This document shows positions 1 through 8,734 of a DNA stretch of 64,000 bases, piece by piece. The notes beneath the pieces are model-generated. The model ran no database searches. It was not told the DNA's origin and saw only the letters and a list, made by a program, of their open reading frames with translations. Positions within the stretch are counted from its first letter, which is position 1. Every line of letters starts with the position of its first letter. Source of the stretch: an uncultured Thermoguttaceae bacterium. GTDB taxonomy: Bacteria; Planctomycetota; Planctomycetia; Pirellulales; Thermoguttaceae. Location of the stretch: positions 1 through 64,000 of the forward strand of contig CALIRO010000062.1 in NCBI GenBank assembly GCA_938042245.1, read 5' to 3'. The position numbers and the translations under genes were made by a program.

Positions 1-4
1 GCTC

Positions 5-145
5 TTAATCTTTTCCCCAGATGGGGTTTTAAGCTTTTCGCCAATGGAGTGTTAAGCTTTTCTCCAGTGGGGTCTTAACTTTTTACCCAAATGGGGTGTT
101 AAGCTTTTAGCCAAATGGAGTTTTTAACCTTTTACCAAAAAGCGA
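5..145. repeat. Degenerate 23-25 bp tandem repeat
   Basis: About five and a half copies of a unit resembling TTAAGCTTTTCGCCAATGGA lie head to tail, each beginning TTAA, then a T-rich run, then CCA(A)TGG(A/G)GT. The copies vary in length (23-25 bp) and sequence, so the array is old or under little constraint. It starts at the window edge and may continue to the left. The 240 bp between it and the FHA/kinase gene hold no recognised gene. Confidence 0.85.
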
Positions 146-388
146 GTTGCGAGGGGCCGCCAATTTTTTTCCACTAGGCCAGAAAACTGGGGATAAGTCA
201 GCCTTGGGGCTGATTGACAAACCGAACATCTTTGTTCACAATGCAAAGGGTTGGCCTCTTATCGGTGGAGAAGGTTCGCGTAGTTCTGGGAGATTCGGGC
301 GGGCTAGTTCTGGCGGGTTTCCCAAGCCAAAAATCCTGAAGCTAGTTATCCAACTTTTTACCTCTTTGCGTCCCTTTGGGAGGCAAGG

Positions 389-1953
389 GTGAGTATGGGC
401 AATGAGCCAAGGGCGAGTGGGCCGGGGCAGCTCGGCCAGTTGCTGCTTTGTCGGTTGGACAGGCAGGAGAAGGTCTATCTTGCCCGGGGGGTCTCCATTG
501 GTCGGTCGGCGGACAACACCTTCGTCGTGGACGATCCCCAGGTGAGCCGACATCATGCCCAGTTGGAGGAGGACCCTGCTGGGGGGCTGGTGTTGCGCTG
601 TATGGAGCAGGCGGCGGTGCTGGTTTTGGAGGATGGCCGACAGGTGCGCGAGCTTTACCCGGCCGAGGGGCTACGGTTTCGTGTTGGCTCGGTGGAGTTT
701 GCTTTTCAGGCGGCCGGCCCGGAGCGACCCGGTCCGTCAGAACTCAGCGCTACGAGCCCGGTGTGGCTGCGCAAGTGTCCGGGTTGCGGCAACGGCCAGT
801 TACCTCCGCCACGTCCTACCCCGCAGAAATGCCCCTCCTGTGGCATGGGCCTGATCGTCTTTCAGACGGCCCAGGCAGGGCTGGCCTGTATCAAGGCATC
901 GAAACCCTTGAATGTGCTGCGCAGCGGGGCTAGGGCGTCGGAGGTTGGCTCGGTGGAGTTAGGGCGGTTTGTGGGCGAGGGGGGCATGGGGGTGGTCTTC
1001 GAAGGGCGGTTGCAGCCCTCGGGAACGCCTGTGGCGCTCAAACTGCTTCATCCCCATCTTGCTAGCCAGGAGTCGATGGTCCGTCGTTTCCAAAAGGAGG
1101 TGGAGATCTTGCGCGGTCTGAATCATCCGCATGTGGTGCGGGTAATTGGCTATGGCCAGTGGGACGGGCTAAAGGCGCTAATAACCGAGTGGATGCCTGG
1201 CGGCAGTCTGAAAACCGTTTTGGAGTATCAGCGGCGTCTGGGCAAGCCGCTGGATTGGGGCAAGGCTGGGGGGCTGTTGCGCCAGGCGGCGGCAGCCTTG
1301 GCTGCGGTGCACCAGGCCGGGCTGATCCATCGCGACGTCACGCCGTCGAACTTTCTGCTCAGCCCCCAGGGGGTGCTCAAGATTGCGGATCTCGGCCTGG
1401 CCAAGCCCACGGTGGGTCGGGGCGAGCTGACGGCTACGGGCCTGGTCTTGGGCTCGCCCAACTATATGGCCCCGGAACACTGGGATGGCCAGCCGGATCA
1501 GCGAAGCGACTTATTCAGCCTGGGCGTGATGTTCTACGAGCTGCTCACCGGCCGGTTGCCCCAAGGGGCCTGGGCCCCGCCTCCAAGCTCAATCCCACGG
1601 TTCCTCGGGGGATGGACCGGCTTTTGGCCAGCCTGCTAGCGCCGGAGCCTGCCCAGCGCCCCTCCTCCGCCTGGCAAGTGGTGCAGGAGTTGGACGCCCT
1701 TCTAAGGCCCCGACAGGCCACCTGGGCACCCCCTGGAACCCCGCCCCCTGTGACCAAACCAACTTTACCTCCTATAACCTTACCTCCTCGAATTGCCTTA
1801 ATCGGCTTGGTTGTCTTTGCGGTCACTATTATGGTCGGGCTGCTGGGGATCGGAGGTGGGAAACTCTGGAATTGGCTAAGGCCACCACCGTCCCCCGGCA
1901 AGGGTGCAGCCCATTTCGGGCCATCAAGGCCCGGTCTTGTCGGTCGCCTTTAG
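389..1953 (+). pseudogene. FHA domain-Ser/Thr protein kinase-TM protein, frame-shifted
   Basis: The first 416 codons encode an N-terminal FHA domain (about residues 14-100, with GRSADNTF and VSRHHAQLE), a four-cysteine zinc-ribbon-like stretch (CPGCG and CPSCG, from about residue 130), then a Hanks-type kinase from about residue 190. The kinase shows the glycine loop GEGGMGVV, lysine in VALKLL, HRDVTPSN, DLGLA in place of DFG, and APEHW. The frame then runs to a stop at 1639 in unrelated sequence. The missing kinase end (SKLNPTVPRGMDRLLASLL and a following helix-rich stretch) and a single transmembrane segment (IALIGLVVFAVTIMVGLLGI) continue in another frame to 1953. The shift lies near 1560-1585 in a GC-rich run. 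Such kinases are typically membrane-anchored signalling proteins. This is either a real frameshift or a sequencing error; the domain calls are secure. Confidence 0.8.
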
Positions 1954-2356
1954 TCGGGATGGTCGGTTTTTGGCCACCGGCTCTTTGGACAAGACGGCCA
2001 AGCTGTGGGAGGTAGAAAGCGGCCGAGCAGTTCGCTCTTTCCAGGCACATACCAGCTTGGTCTTTTCGGTCGCCTTTAGTCCGGATGGTCGGCTTTTGGC
2101 CACCGGTGCTGGGGATGGGGCAGTCCGCCTGTGGGATGCCCAAACCGGCCAGGAACTTGTGCAACTATGGCATCTTCGCGAAGGCGGCTGGTTTGCCATC
2201 ACCCCGAAAGGTTACTTCGCCTATGACGGGCAAGAAACCACGCTGAGCCGGATTAGCCTTGATGACGCCCGTACCGGACAGCCCCTTTCCCTGGAGGAAG
2301 TGAAAACGTACCACCGGCCCGACCTGGTCCGGCAAGCCGTGACCAAAGGATTATGA
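1904..2356 (+). pseudogene. WD40-repeat fragment, probable C-terminus of the preceding kinase
   Basis: From a possible GTG at 1904 the frame encodes two clear WD40 blades (GHQGPVLSVAFSRDGRFLA...AKLWEVESG and VFSVAFSPDGRLLA...VRLWDAQTG). A tail follows (GWFAITPKGYFAYDG ... YHRPDLVRQAV) that resembles the end of WD40 regions in planctomycete kinases and caspase-like proteins. Two blades cannot close a propeller, so it is a fragment. It overlaps the end of the kinase/TM frame in a different register, and that frame has just encoded a transmembrane helix. Kinase-TM-WD40 is a familiar planctomycete architecture, so a second frameshift between 1880 and 1953 is the simplest explanation. Independent expression from the GTG is possible but has no clear ribosome-binding site. 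Confidence 0.65.
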
Positions 2357-2477
2357 CGGTGCTTCTGGTCGGCCGGGTGCACCTCCAGGCAGCACCCTGG
2401 GAGAATAAAGACGTGGTTTTGCGAACCATTGGGAGCATTGGGAATTCTGTTGGTACCGTTGGCAAAGGAGCCGAATC

Positions 2478-3728
2478 ATGCAATCTACAGTGTCTCGAAG
2501 CCCGTGGGGGCATCCGGTGGTGGTAGCCTTGCTGGCTCTGATTTTGTTGGCGCTATTGGGGATACAGGGGATGTTGATTTGGGGGCGGAGCGGTTCGGGG
2601 GGTGGAGAACAGGCTGCGGGGCATAGGCAGGCTGGGTCGCCGGGGTCGCCGGCCACACCATCCGTGTCCCCAAAGCCGGAACCTCCCCCGCCGCCAAAAC
2701 CTGTGGGCAACCCGGAGCGAGTTCGCAACGTCCTGCAGCCGGGCAAAACCTACGAAACCACCATGAAAATGGGCATGGCAGCAACGGTCATCGACAAGGA
2801 TTGGGGGATCCGGAAGACCTGCCATCTGAACTACGTGTTTGAATCCCGGGTGCGTCGCACGGTAAAGCACAACGACGGCAAGACGGTGCAGGTGGAGTAC
2901 TATGTGGTGGAATGCCGGGCGGTGAAATTGCTCAGCCAGGCCCAGGTGCGGTTCGACCTAGGCCCGTTGGGCGTATCGGTGCTGCGTCTGTTGGACCAAT
3001 GGTTCCTCAAAGGCGCTGGGGAGCGGGTTATCGAGGCGCCCCTGAATGTCCTGTCTCCTATTCTTGATGCGATAGCCCAACAGGAACTGGCAAGAAGAGG
3101 GGCTAGAGTCAAGGCGATGGTGGACTCGCTGGAGAAGAAGAAATGCCTGATTACCTACGTGGATGGCGAAGGCGTTACCGAGATCCGCCCGATCGACTGC
3201 GAACTGACCGAAGAGGAACGTCTTTATTTGGAGGGGCTATCGATTCTGGCCGATTGCTACTTTCTGCCCGATCTGCAAAGCCGGCCGGGCACCTACTGGG
3301 ACGTGGATGCCCATGCGTTGATGGACTTTCTGCCCCCTTCCTGGCGTGGTCGGCCCAGGGGAAAAGTAACCAGAACGCGAGAGGAAGACTATAAAGTAGG
3401 GGAGGCCCAATACGCGTTGTTGAAGATTCGGAGCGGCTCGTTGGAGATCGACGCCACGGATGCCACCCGGCACCGGTTGGGAAGCCTAACGCCCCGCGGA
3501 GAACTGCACTACAACATCACCGCCGGATTTGTGGAAAAAGGTGAGCTTACGGCCAAAGGCCACATTGAAGACGTTTCCCGAGATCACCTTTTATTTGAAG
3601 CCCGCTTCGAAAGCACGCCTCATGTGGAAATCGAATACTATTGCCAAATTCTGGGAGAATCCGGCGGTACATGGAAAGTGCCTGTAACGCCGCCGAAGAT
3701 CGATCTGGAGACCAAACTAAGGCCCTAA
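2478..3728 (+). CDS. Hypothetical membrane-anchored protein with Pro-rich linker
   Basis: 416 residues, starting at an ATG preceded by AAAGGAG. One N-terminal membrane segment (about residues 13-35, VVVALLALILLALLGI), then a Gly/Ser/Pro-rich linker (about 36-78, ending in a run of prolines), then about 335 residues of mixed charged and beta-rich sequence with no motif I recognise. The layout implies a short cytoplasmic tail, an anchor and a large domain outside the membrane. It sits between the broken FHA/kinase gene and an FHA-ABC transporter on the same strand and may belong with them. Its function is unknown. Confidence 0.8.
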   Translation: MQSTVSRSPWGHPVVVALLALILLALLGIQGMLIWGRSGSGGGEQAAGHRQAGSPGSPATPSVSPKPEPPPPPKPVGNPERVRNVLQPGKTYETTMKMGMAATVIDKDWGIRKTCHLNYVFESRVRRTVKHNDGKTVQVEYYVVECRAVKLLSQAQVRFDLGPLGVSVLRLLDQWFLKGAGERVIEAPLNVLSPILDAIAQQELARRGARVKAMVDSLEKKKCLITYVDGEGVTEIRPIDCELTEEERLYLEGLSILADCYFLPDLQSRPGTYWDVDAHALMDFLPPSWRGRPRGKVTRTREEDYKVGEAQYALLKIRSGSLEIDATDATRHRLGSLTPRGELHYNITAGFVEKGELTAKGHIEDVSRDHLLFEARFESTPHVEIEYYCQILGESGGTWKVPVTPPKIDLETKLRP

Positions 3729-3912
3729 GAGTTCCGCAGGCGACGAAGAGGCGCGCCCAGCGTTGGCCTGACCAAAGCTGGAGCGAGGCTGTGGAGCAGC
3801 CAGCCCGGAAAAGCGGGTGGGCAGCTCGAAGCCGAACAGGGCCGACAGGCTCACCGCCCCAACGGCGTCGGGTGGGCGTGCGGGAACAAAGCTTGGATTT
3901 CGAGGAGCCAAC

Positions 3913-6102
3913 ATGGCACGCTGGAGGCAGAAAGACCGTTGGATTCCGCTTTGGCAGTTGCCGATGGTGGTGGGGCGGTCGGAGGAGTGCGATCTGTGGC
4001 TGACCGAGCCGACCGTTTCACGCCGCCATGCCCAGCTTGAGCGGAGCGGAAGCGGGCTGGTGGTCCGGGACCTGCAGAGCCGGTTCGGTACGTTCGTCAA
4101 CGGCCTTCGGGTGGTGGAAAAGCCCCTTCAGCCGGGCGACCAAGTGCGTTTCGGCAGGCACATTTGCTATTTGGTCCGAGAAGACGCCTTAGAGCGGGTG
4201 GAAGCGGCCGGGGCCGGCCTGGTGCTAGAAGAGGTGGCCATTGAGCGCGGCGGCCGGCGGTTGGTCCAGGCCGTTACCGCGCAGATGCAGCCAGGTCAGT
4301 TGATCGGCATCCTGGGACCCAGCGGGGTCGGCAAGACGCTGATACTTCGGGTGTTGGCGGGGTTGTTTGCTCCGGCGGCGGGGCAGGTGTTGTGGCAATA
4401 TACACCTGTCCAGCAGGTGCTTGCCGAGTATCTGCAACAGCTCGGCTACATCCCCCAACAAGACCTGCTGTACGAGACGTTGACGGTGGAAGAGAACGTT
4501 CTGTATGCGGCCGAGTTGCGCCTTGGCCAACTCAGTGCGTCCCAGCGGGCCGAACGCGTCCGCTGCGTCTTAGACATGGTGCAGCTTTCCGAACATCGGG
4601 ATAAAAAGACGGCGGTGCTCAGCGGCGGACAACGCAAACGCCTCAGCGTGGCCGTGGAACTGCTCCGACAGCCGAGCATCCTCCTTCTAGATGAACCGAC
4701 CACCGGCCTAGATCCGGCCAACGAAATCCGACTGGTCGAAAACTTGCGTCAGATCGCCCGGCAAGGCACCCTAGTCATCTGCACCACCCACTCCCTGAGC
4801 GTGGTGCGGATGTTCGATCAGGTATTGGTGTTGGCGTTGCGAGAGAAGGTAGCCCGGCAGGTTTTCTATGGTCGGCCGGAAAACCTGCTGAATGCGCTGG
4901 GAGTGAGTGAATGGACAGATTTATATAAAATGCTGGAACACGACCCTGGCGTTCCCCTGGTGGGGCAGGCCGAAGGTAGCCCCCCTGCCAAAGCCTTGCC
5001 TGGCCAATCGCCTGTTTCGGGGACCCAAGAGGCTAGCCTCAAGCCGGGGGACGCCCCGAGAGCTACGCCGTCGCCTTGGACCGAAGAGGAGCTCCAATGG
5101 CCGAGCCCCGATAGCATCCCGCTCGGCCGGGATTTTCTCCTCCTGCAACGACAAGCCCATCAAGGCCCCTCCGCGCACGGGCTAAGACAATGCGGGCAGG
5201 TGGCCTGGCGCTGCCTGACCATGATCCGCCGCGACTGGTTGCTAGCGGCGATGATGATCGTCCAGCCGCTGCTTTTGGGACTGCTGCTTGTGCTGACCCA
5301 ATACAACCCCGGCAACGTCAAACCGATCTTCTTTTTCACGGTGGTAATCGCCATCTGGCTAGGACTGCATAATTCCGTCCGGGACCTGGTCCGGGAACGC
5401 CGCCAGTACATCCGGGACCGCATGGCCGGTATGCAAGTCGAAGCATACCTAGGGGCTAAGATCGGCCTGTACCTGGCCATCGGCCTGGGGCAGATCGTGC
5501 TGCTAGTGCTGGTGGTGCGGATCGGGACAAAGCTGGTTTTGAGCAGCACGGTAGAGCACATCTACAACGATTTGGCCGCCGTGGGTTGGTTGTGGTGGAT
5601 CGGCGTGGAGATGTTGGTATATAGTTGCGGGTTGGGATTGGGACTGTTCGTATCCACGCTGGTGCGGACCGAAGAGGCGGCCGTGGCCGCCCTGCCGATG
5701 CTGATGCTTCCGCAGATTCTCTTAAGCGCCATGGCCACCGGGGATATCAAAACCCCGGTCAGTCAGCCCCGGGCGTTCCTGCCGGTAGTGGCGACGTTCA
5801 GTGCGCCGTCAGCCCAAAACCAACCTGGCCTCGGCCACGGCAACCAGAAAAACCTAAGCAGCGATAGCCAAGAGGGCCTGAGCTTTGTTCAGCGACTGGT
5901 GGATATATGCTCCCTGGCCTGCTACAGCCGACCAGCCCTGCTGGTGCTAGAGCCGGAGGATATGTCTATCCAAGGCTACAGCAAAAACATCTGGTGGGGC
6001 GATTTGTGCCACCTGCTGATTCTTTTGGCGGTTACCTATAGCGCCTTATGGGTGGGATTGCTCAATCAGGAAAAGTACTGGCCCGACTGGATCGGTATCT
6101 GA
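3913..6102 (+). CDS. FHA domain-ABC transporter fusion (ABCG-type half-transporter)
   Basis: 729 residues. The ATG at 3913 follows GAGGAG by a few bases; the frame is open further upstream without a better start. An FHA domain comes first (about 15-90: GRSEECDLW, VSRRHAQLE, SRFGTFVNG), then an ABC ATPase with Walker A GPSGVGKT (135-142), signature LSGGQ (236-240), Walker B ILLLDE (256-261) and the H-loop histidine in CTTHS (293). A low-complexity linker (about 380-430) leads to a C-terminal ABC2-type membrane domain with several hydrophobic helices. This ATPase-then-membrane order matches ABCG half-transporters, which dimerise. FHA domains bind phosphothreonine, so control by a Ser/Thr kinase is plausible, and a decayed FHA/kinase gene lies 1.5 kb upstream. 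The substrate cannot be read from sequence. Confidence 0.9.
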   Translation: MARWRQKDRWIPLWQLPMVVGRSEECDLWLTEPTVSRRHAQLERSGSGLVVRDLQSRFGTFVNGLRVVEKPLQPGDQVRFGRHICYLVREDALERVEAAGAGLVLEEVAIERGGRRLVQAVTAQMQPGQLIGILGPSGVGKTLILRVLAGLFAPAAGQVLWQYTPVQQVLAEYLQQLGYIPQQDLLYETLTVEENVLYAAELRLGQLSASQRAERVRCVLDMVQLSEHRDKKTAVLSGGQRKRLSVAVELLRQPSILLLDEPTTGLDPANEIRLVENLRQIARQGTLVICTTHSLSVVRMFDQVLVLALREKVARQVFYGRPENLLNALGVSEWTDLYKMLEHDPGVPLVGQAEGSPPAKALPGQSPVSGTQEASLKPGDAPRATPSPWTEEELQWPSPDSIPLGRDFLLLQRQAHQGPSAHGLRQCGQVAWRCLTMIRRDWLLAAMMIVQPLLLGLLLVLTQYNPGNVKPIFFFTVVIAIWLGLHNSVRDLVRERRQYIRDRMAGMQVEAYLGAKIGLYLAIGLGQIVLLVLVVRIGTKLVLSSTVEHIYNDLAAVGWLWWIGVEMLVYSCGLGLGLFVSTLVRTEEAAVAALPMLMLPQILLSAMATGDIKTPVSQPRAFLPVVATFSAPSAQNQPGLGHGNQKNLSSDSQEGLSFVQRLVDICSLACYSRPALLVLEPEDMSIQGYSKNIWWGDLCHLLILLAVTYSALWVGLLNQEKYWPDWIGI

Positions 6103-6326
6103 ACGCCCAGGCCCGATTATCTTTTGCTTGCCCGGAAAGCTGCTTTACATATCCTAGGCCGATCCTGGCAGAAACCATGCCAATAGGCAGCCGGTTTACC
6201 CTCGGGGGCTTCTTTGGGCTGTTTGCCGCCATAAGCACTACCATTGGGGGAGAAAAAAGCTCAGCGGCGGGAAGGAGCGACGTTCGATCCAGGCCCCTAG
6301 AAGAAACGGGGATGAAAAAACGTTCT

Positions 6327-6565
6327 GATCAATGGGCCGAGAAACTGCCTGATAGGCCAGGTATGGCCGCTGGGAACTATCACCCAGGTCGGGTCAATGG
6401 GCCGGTAAGCTGGCTTATAGGCCAGCCTCATCGGGCCTAGAAGGAGCTGGTATGAAAGACGTGCTGGCCAATGGTGGGCCGGGTTCGGCGCCGCCGCGAG
6501 CGGCGCGACGACGGCGATTGAGCGGAGATGAAAGACGTGCTGGCCAATGGGGGGGCCGGGTCCGG
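6327..6565. repeat. Two pairs of imperfect direct repeats sharing a CAATGG-GGCCG core
   Basis: Pair one is 6327-6360 and 6392-6425 (34 bp each; shared TCAATGGGCCG and ATAGGCCAG). Pair two is about 6452-6487 and 6528-6565 and shares ATGAAAGACGTGCTGGCCAA, followed by GG-rich sequence and GGCCGGG. All four copies contain CAATGG followed by GGCCG. Between the copies of pair two lies a perfect 7-bp hairpin, GCGCCGC/GCGGCGC with a five-base loop, at 6488-6506. The region is otherwise non-coding and lies just beyond the 3' end of the tmRNA gene. Confidence 0.75.
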
Positions 6566-6652
6566 ATAGAGTGAAAATTTGTTTATACAGCCTTTAAAAT
6601 TTCGCAGATTTCGAGGGTGCTTGTCGTAACTGCTTGCTACATAAGGACTTAT

Positions 6653-7014
6653 TGGAGGCGGCGGGAATCGAACCCGCGTCCCAAGGCGGCTTGCCGATAG
6701 GCCTGGTACGTGCGTAGTCGGTTTTTTCGGTTTCGCCCAGCAAGGCTCCAACCGACAGGATCCTTGTGAGGCTAGCCCGCCTTAGGGTTTAATCCCAGGC
6801 CAAGCAGGCGCCGACCTGAGACGAGCCGGATTGTCCGGCCGGTTTTCGGGCCTCTCCGGCAAAGACCCTCAACCGGGCTGCTTATTCAATTAAGCAGCAA
6901 GCGCGAGCGGTTGCTCGGCATGTAATTTTGCAGTCGGCTTTTAACGTGGCCCGCCGACCAACCACGGCACGGTGCCTACCGCGAGAGCCGTCCGGTCGAA
7001 TCCAATTCGCCCCC
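6653..7014 (-). ncRNA. ssrA: tmRNA (transfer-messenger RNA)
   Basis: Read on the minus strand, the gene starts GGGGGCGAATTGGATTCGAC, the hallmark tmRNA 5' end, and finishes with a T-arm (GGTTCGATTCC) and CGCCTCCA. The first seven bases pair with CGCCTCC to form the acceptor stem (one G-U). The terminal CCA is not encoded. The tag reading frame lies at 6890-6931: resume codon GCA, then AKLHAEQPLALAA and TAA. The ALAA end is the usual protease degron. tmRNA rescues stalled ribosomes with SmpB, which is not in this window. A TACAAT hexamer about 18 nt upstream of the 5' end (7032-7037) is a possible -10 box. It is a one-piece tmRNA of ordinary length (362 nt). Confidence 0.96.
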
Positions 7015-7606
7015 GGAGTGTGCCCAAGCGGAATTGTAGGCCTAATAGGATACCCCCCGAATAGTGGTAAGGTTTCCCTCCATTATAGGCAATTTCCCAC
7101 AGTTACTTCTACTTCAACTCGATTCGTGGGGGACCTTCCTTATTAATACGGCTTATCCGGATTTTACTCTGAAGGGTTTTCCTGTGGGCGGGATTCCCTC
7201 CTCTATTAATTATATACGGTTTGTGCCACGTATATTATACGCGGTTTATCCAAGCCAACCCAAAAAGGTAAGAGGATTGCGGTGTGTTCGCCTGGCTGAT
7301 CCCTCCGAGTGGGGGATTGGGGTATAGAATAAAGGGGATTAGAGGATAGAATAAAGCGGTTTTGGAAGCTGTGCCTGGGGAGATAACAGATTTGGAAAAG
7401 GAGTGTTCTGGAGTGCTCTGGGGGAACTAACTGGGGGGTACGCCATGAATTGAGGCTCCTGGGAGATTTTCAGAAAAGCCGGTTTGGGAAACCTGGTTGT
7501 GCTGTACTGAGGGATGTTTTCGATTTAAAATTAACTATTTATTTATACCCCTTAAGAGGGGACAAGACGTTTTCAGCACCTTTTTTCCAAAGGAGTCCAG
7601 ATAGCC
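7015..7606. other. Non-coding gap between ssrA and the LeuB-type gene
   Basis: About 590 bp, AT-rich around 7080-7260 and again before 7600. It must hold the promoters of the divergent ssrA and dehydrogenase genes, but no convincing -35/-10 pair stands out on the plus strand. The last bases hold AAAGGAG, the ribosome-binding site of the next gene. No RNA gene or credible ORF was seen. Confidence 0.6.
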
Positions 7607-8692
7607 GTGGAATCGACGATGGCAGTGAAGAATCCGTTGCGGGTGGCGGTAATTGGGGGGGATGGGACGGGGCCAGAAGTGGTAGCCGAGTCGGTGAAGG
7701 TGCTTCGGGCGGTCTCGCAGCGGGAGGGATTTCGGATAGAGTTTACGGAATTTGATTTAGGCGGGGAGCGCTATTTGCGGACCGGGGAGATTCTCCCGGA
7801 TGAAGAGCTGGCCCGATTGAAGACGTATCATGCGATTTTGTTGGGGGCGGTAGGGCATCCGAAGGTGCCGCCGGGGGTGTTGGAACGGGGATTGCTTTTG
7901 CGGCTGCGATTTGAGTTGGATCAATATATTAATCTCCGGCCGGTAAAACTTTATCCGGGGGTGCAAACGCCCTTGGCAGATAAAAGGCCGGAGGATATCG
8001 ACTTTGTGGTCGTGCGGGAAAATACGGAAGATTTGTATGCTGGTATGGGTGGTTGGCTGAAGAAGGGGACTCCGGACGAAGTGGCCATCCAGACGGCGAT
8101 TTACACCCGGAAGGGATGTGAACGTTGTATTCGGTGGGCATTTGAATATACGAGGAAACGGAATAAAAAGAAGTTTCTCGTCCTGGTGGCCAAGACGAAT
8201 GTATTGACCTATGGCCATGACCTATGGATGCGCACTTTCCAGGAGGTGGCCAAGGAGTATCCGGACATTCGGACCGACTATAATCACGTAGATGCCTGCT
8301 GCATGTGGATGGTGAAGAATCCGGAATACTACGATGTGATTGTCACGACGAACATGTTTGGGGACATCATTACGGATTTGGGGGGGATTATTCAGGGGGG
8401 TATGGGGGTGGCAGCCGGGGCTAATCTGAATCCGGATCCGGGCGGCATCAGTATGTTTGAGCCGATGGGCGGCAGCGCACCAAAATACACCGGCACTGGA
8501 CAGATCAATCCGATTGCGGCGATTACGGCGGGTGCGATGCTATTGGAGTTTAACGGCTACGAGCGTGCAGCCCAACGGGTGTATCAGGCCATTCAGGTGG
8601 TAACCGGCACGAAGATGAAAAGCCAGGCGGCAGGCAAGATGGGTTATACCACCCAACAGGTGGGCGACTTGGTCTGTGAAGCGCTTGGATAG
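7607..8692 (+). CDS. leuB: 3-isopropylmalate dehydrogenase-type (LeuB/ICDH family) oxidoreductase
   Basis: 361 residues from a GTG placed 11 nt after AAAGGAG; an ATG at 7619 is the alternative. The family uses NAD(P) and a divalent metal to oxidise and decarboxylate beta-hydroxy acids such as 3-isopropylmalate in leucine synthesis. Visible landmarks are GGDGTGPEV at the N-terminus, the substrate-binding stretch RLRFELDQYINLRPVKLYPG, KTNVL, the metal-binding MFGDIITDLGG and the adenosine-loop MGGSAPKYTGTG. The sequence has ENTEDLYAG where many leuB products differ, and this occurs in isocitrate, homoisocitrate and tartrate dehydrogenases. The family is certain, and LeuB is the likeliest but not the only substrate assignment. 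No other leucine gene is nearby. Confidence 0.88.
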   Translation: MESTMAVKNPLRVAVIGGDGTGPEVVAESVKVLRAVSQREGFRIEFTEFDLGGERYLRTGEILPDEELARLKTYHAILLGAVGHPKVPPGVLERGLLLRLRFELDQYINLRPVKLYPGVQTPLADKRPEDIDFVVVRENTEDLYAGMGGWLKKGTPDEVAIQTAIYTRKGCERCIRWAFEYTRKRNKKKFLVLVAKTNVLTYGHDLWMRTFQEVAKEYPDIRTDYNHVDACCMWMVKNPEYYDVIVTTNMFGDIITDLGGIIQGGMGVAAGANLNPDPGGISMFEPMGGSAPKYTGTGQINPIAAITAGAMLLEFNGYERAAQRVYQAIQVVTGTKMKSQAAGKMGYTTQQVGDLVCEALG

Positions 8693-8734
8693 GGAGCTGG
8701 CATTTGGTCTCAACGGATGGAGAGCGTTTTGAGG

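Noticed and set aside
6437-6751. Minus-strand ORF overlapping the tmRNA 3' end
   Set aside because: It overlaps a clear structured RNA and shows no recognisable protein features.
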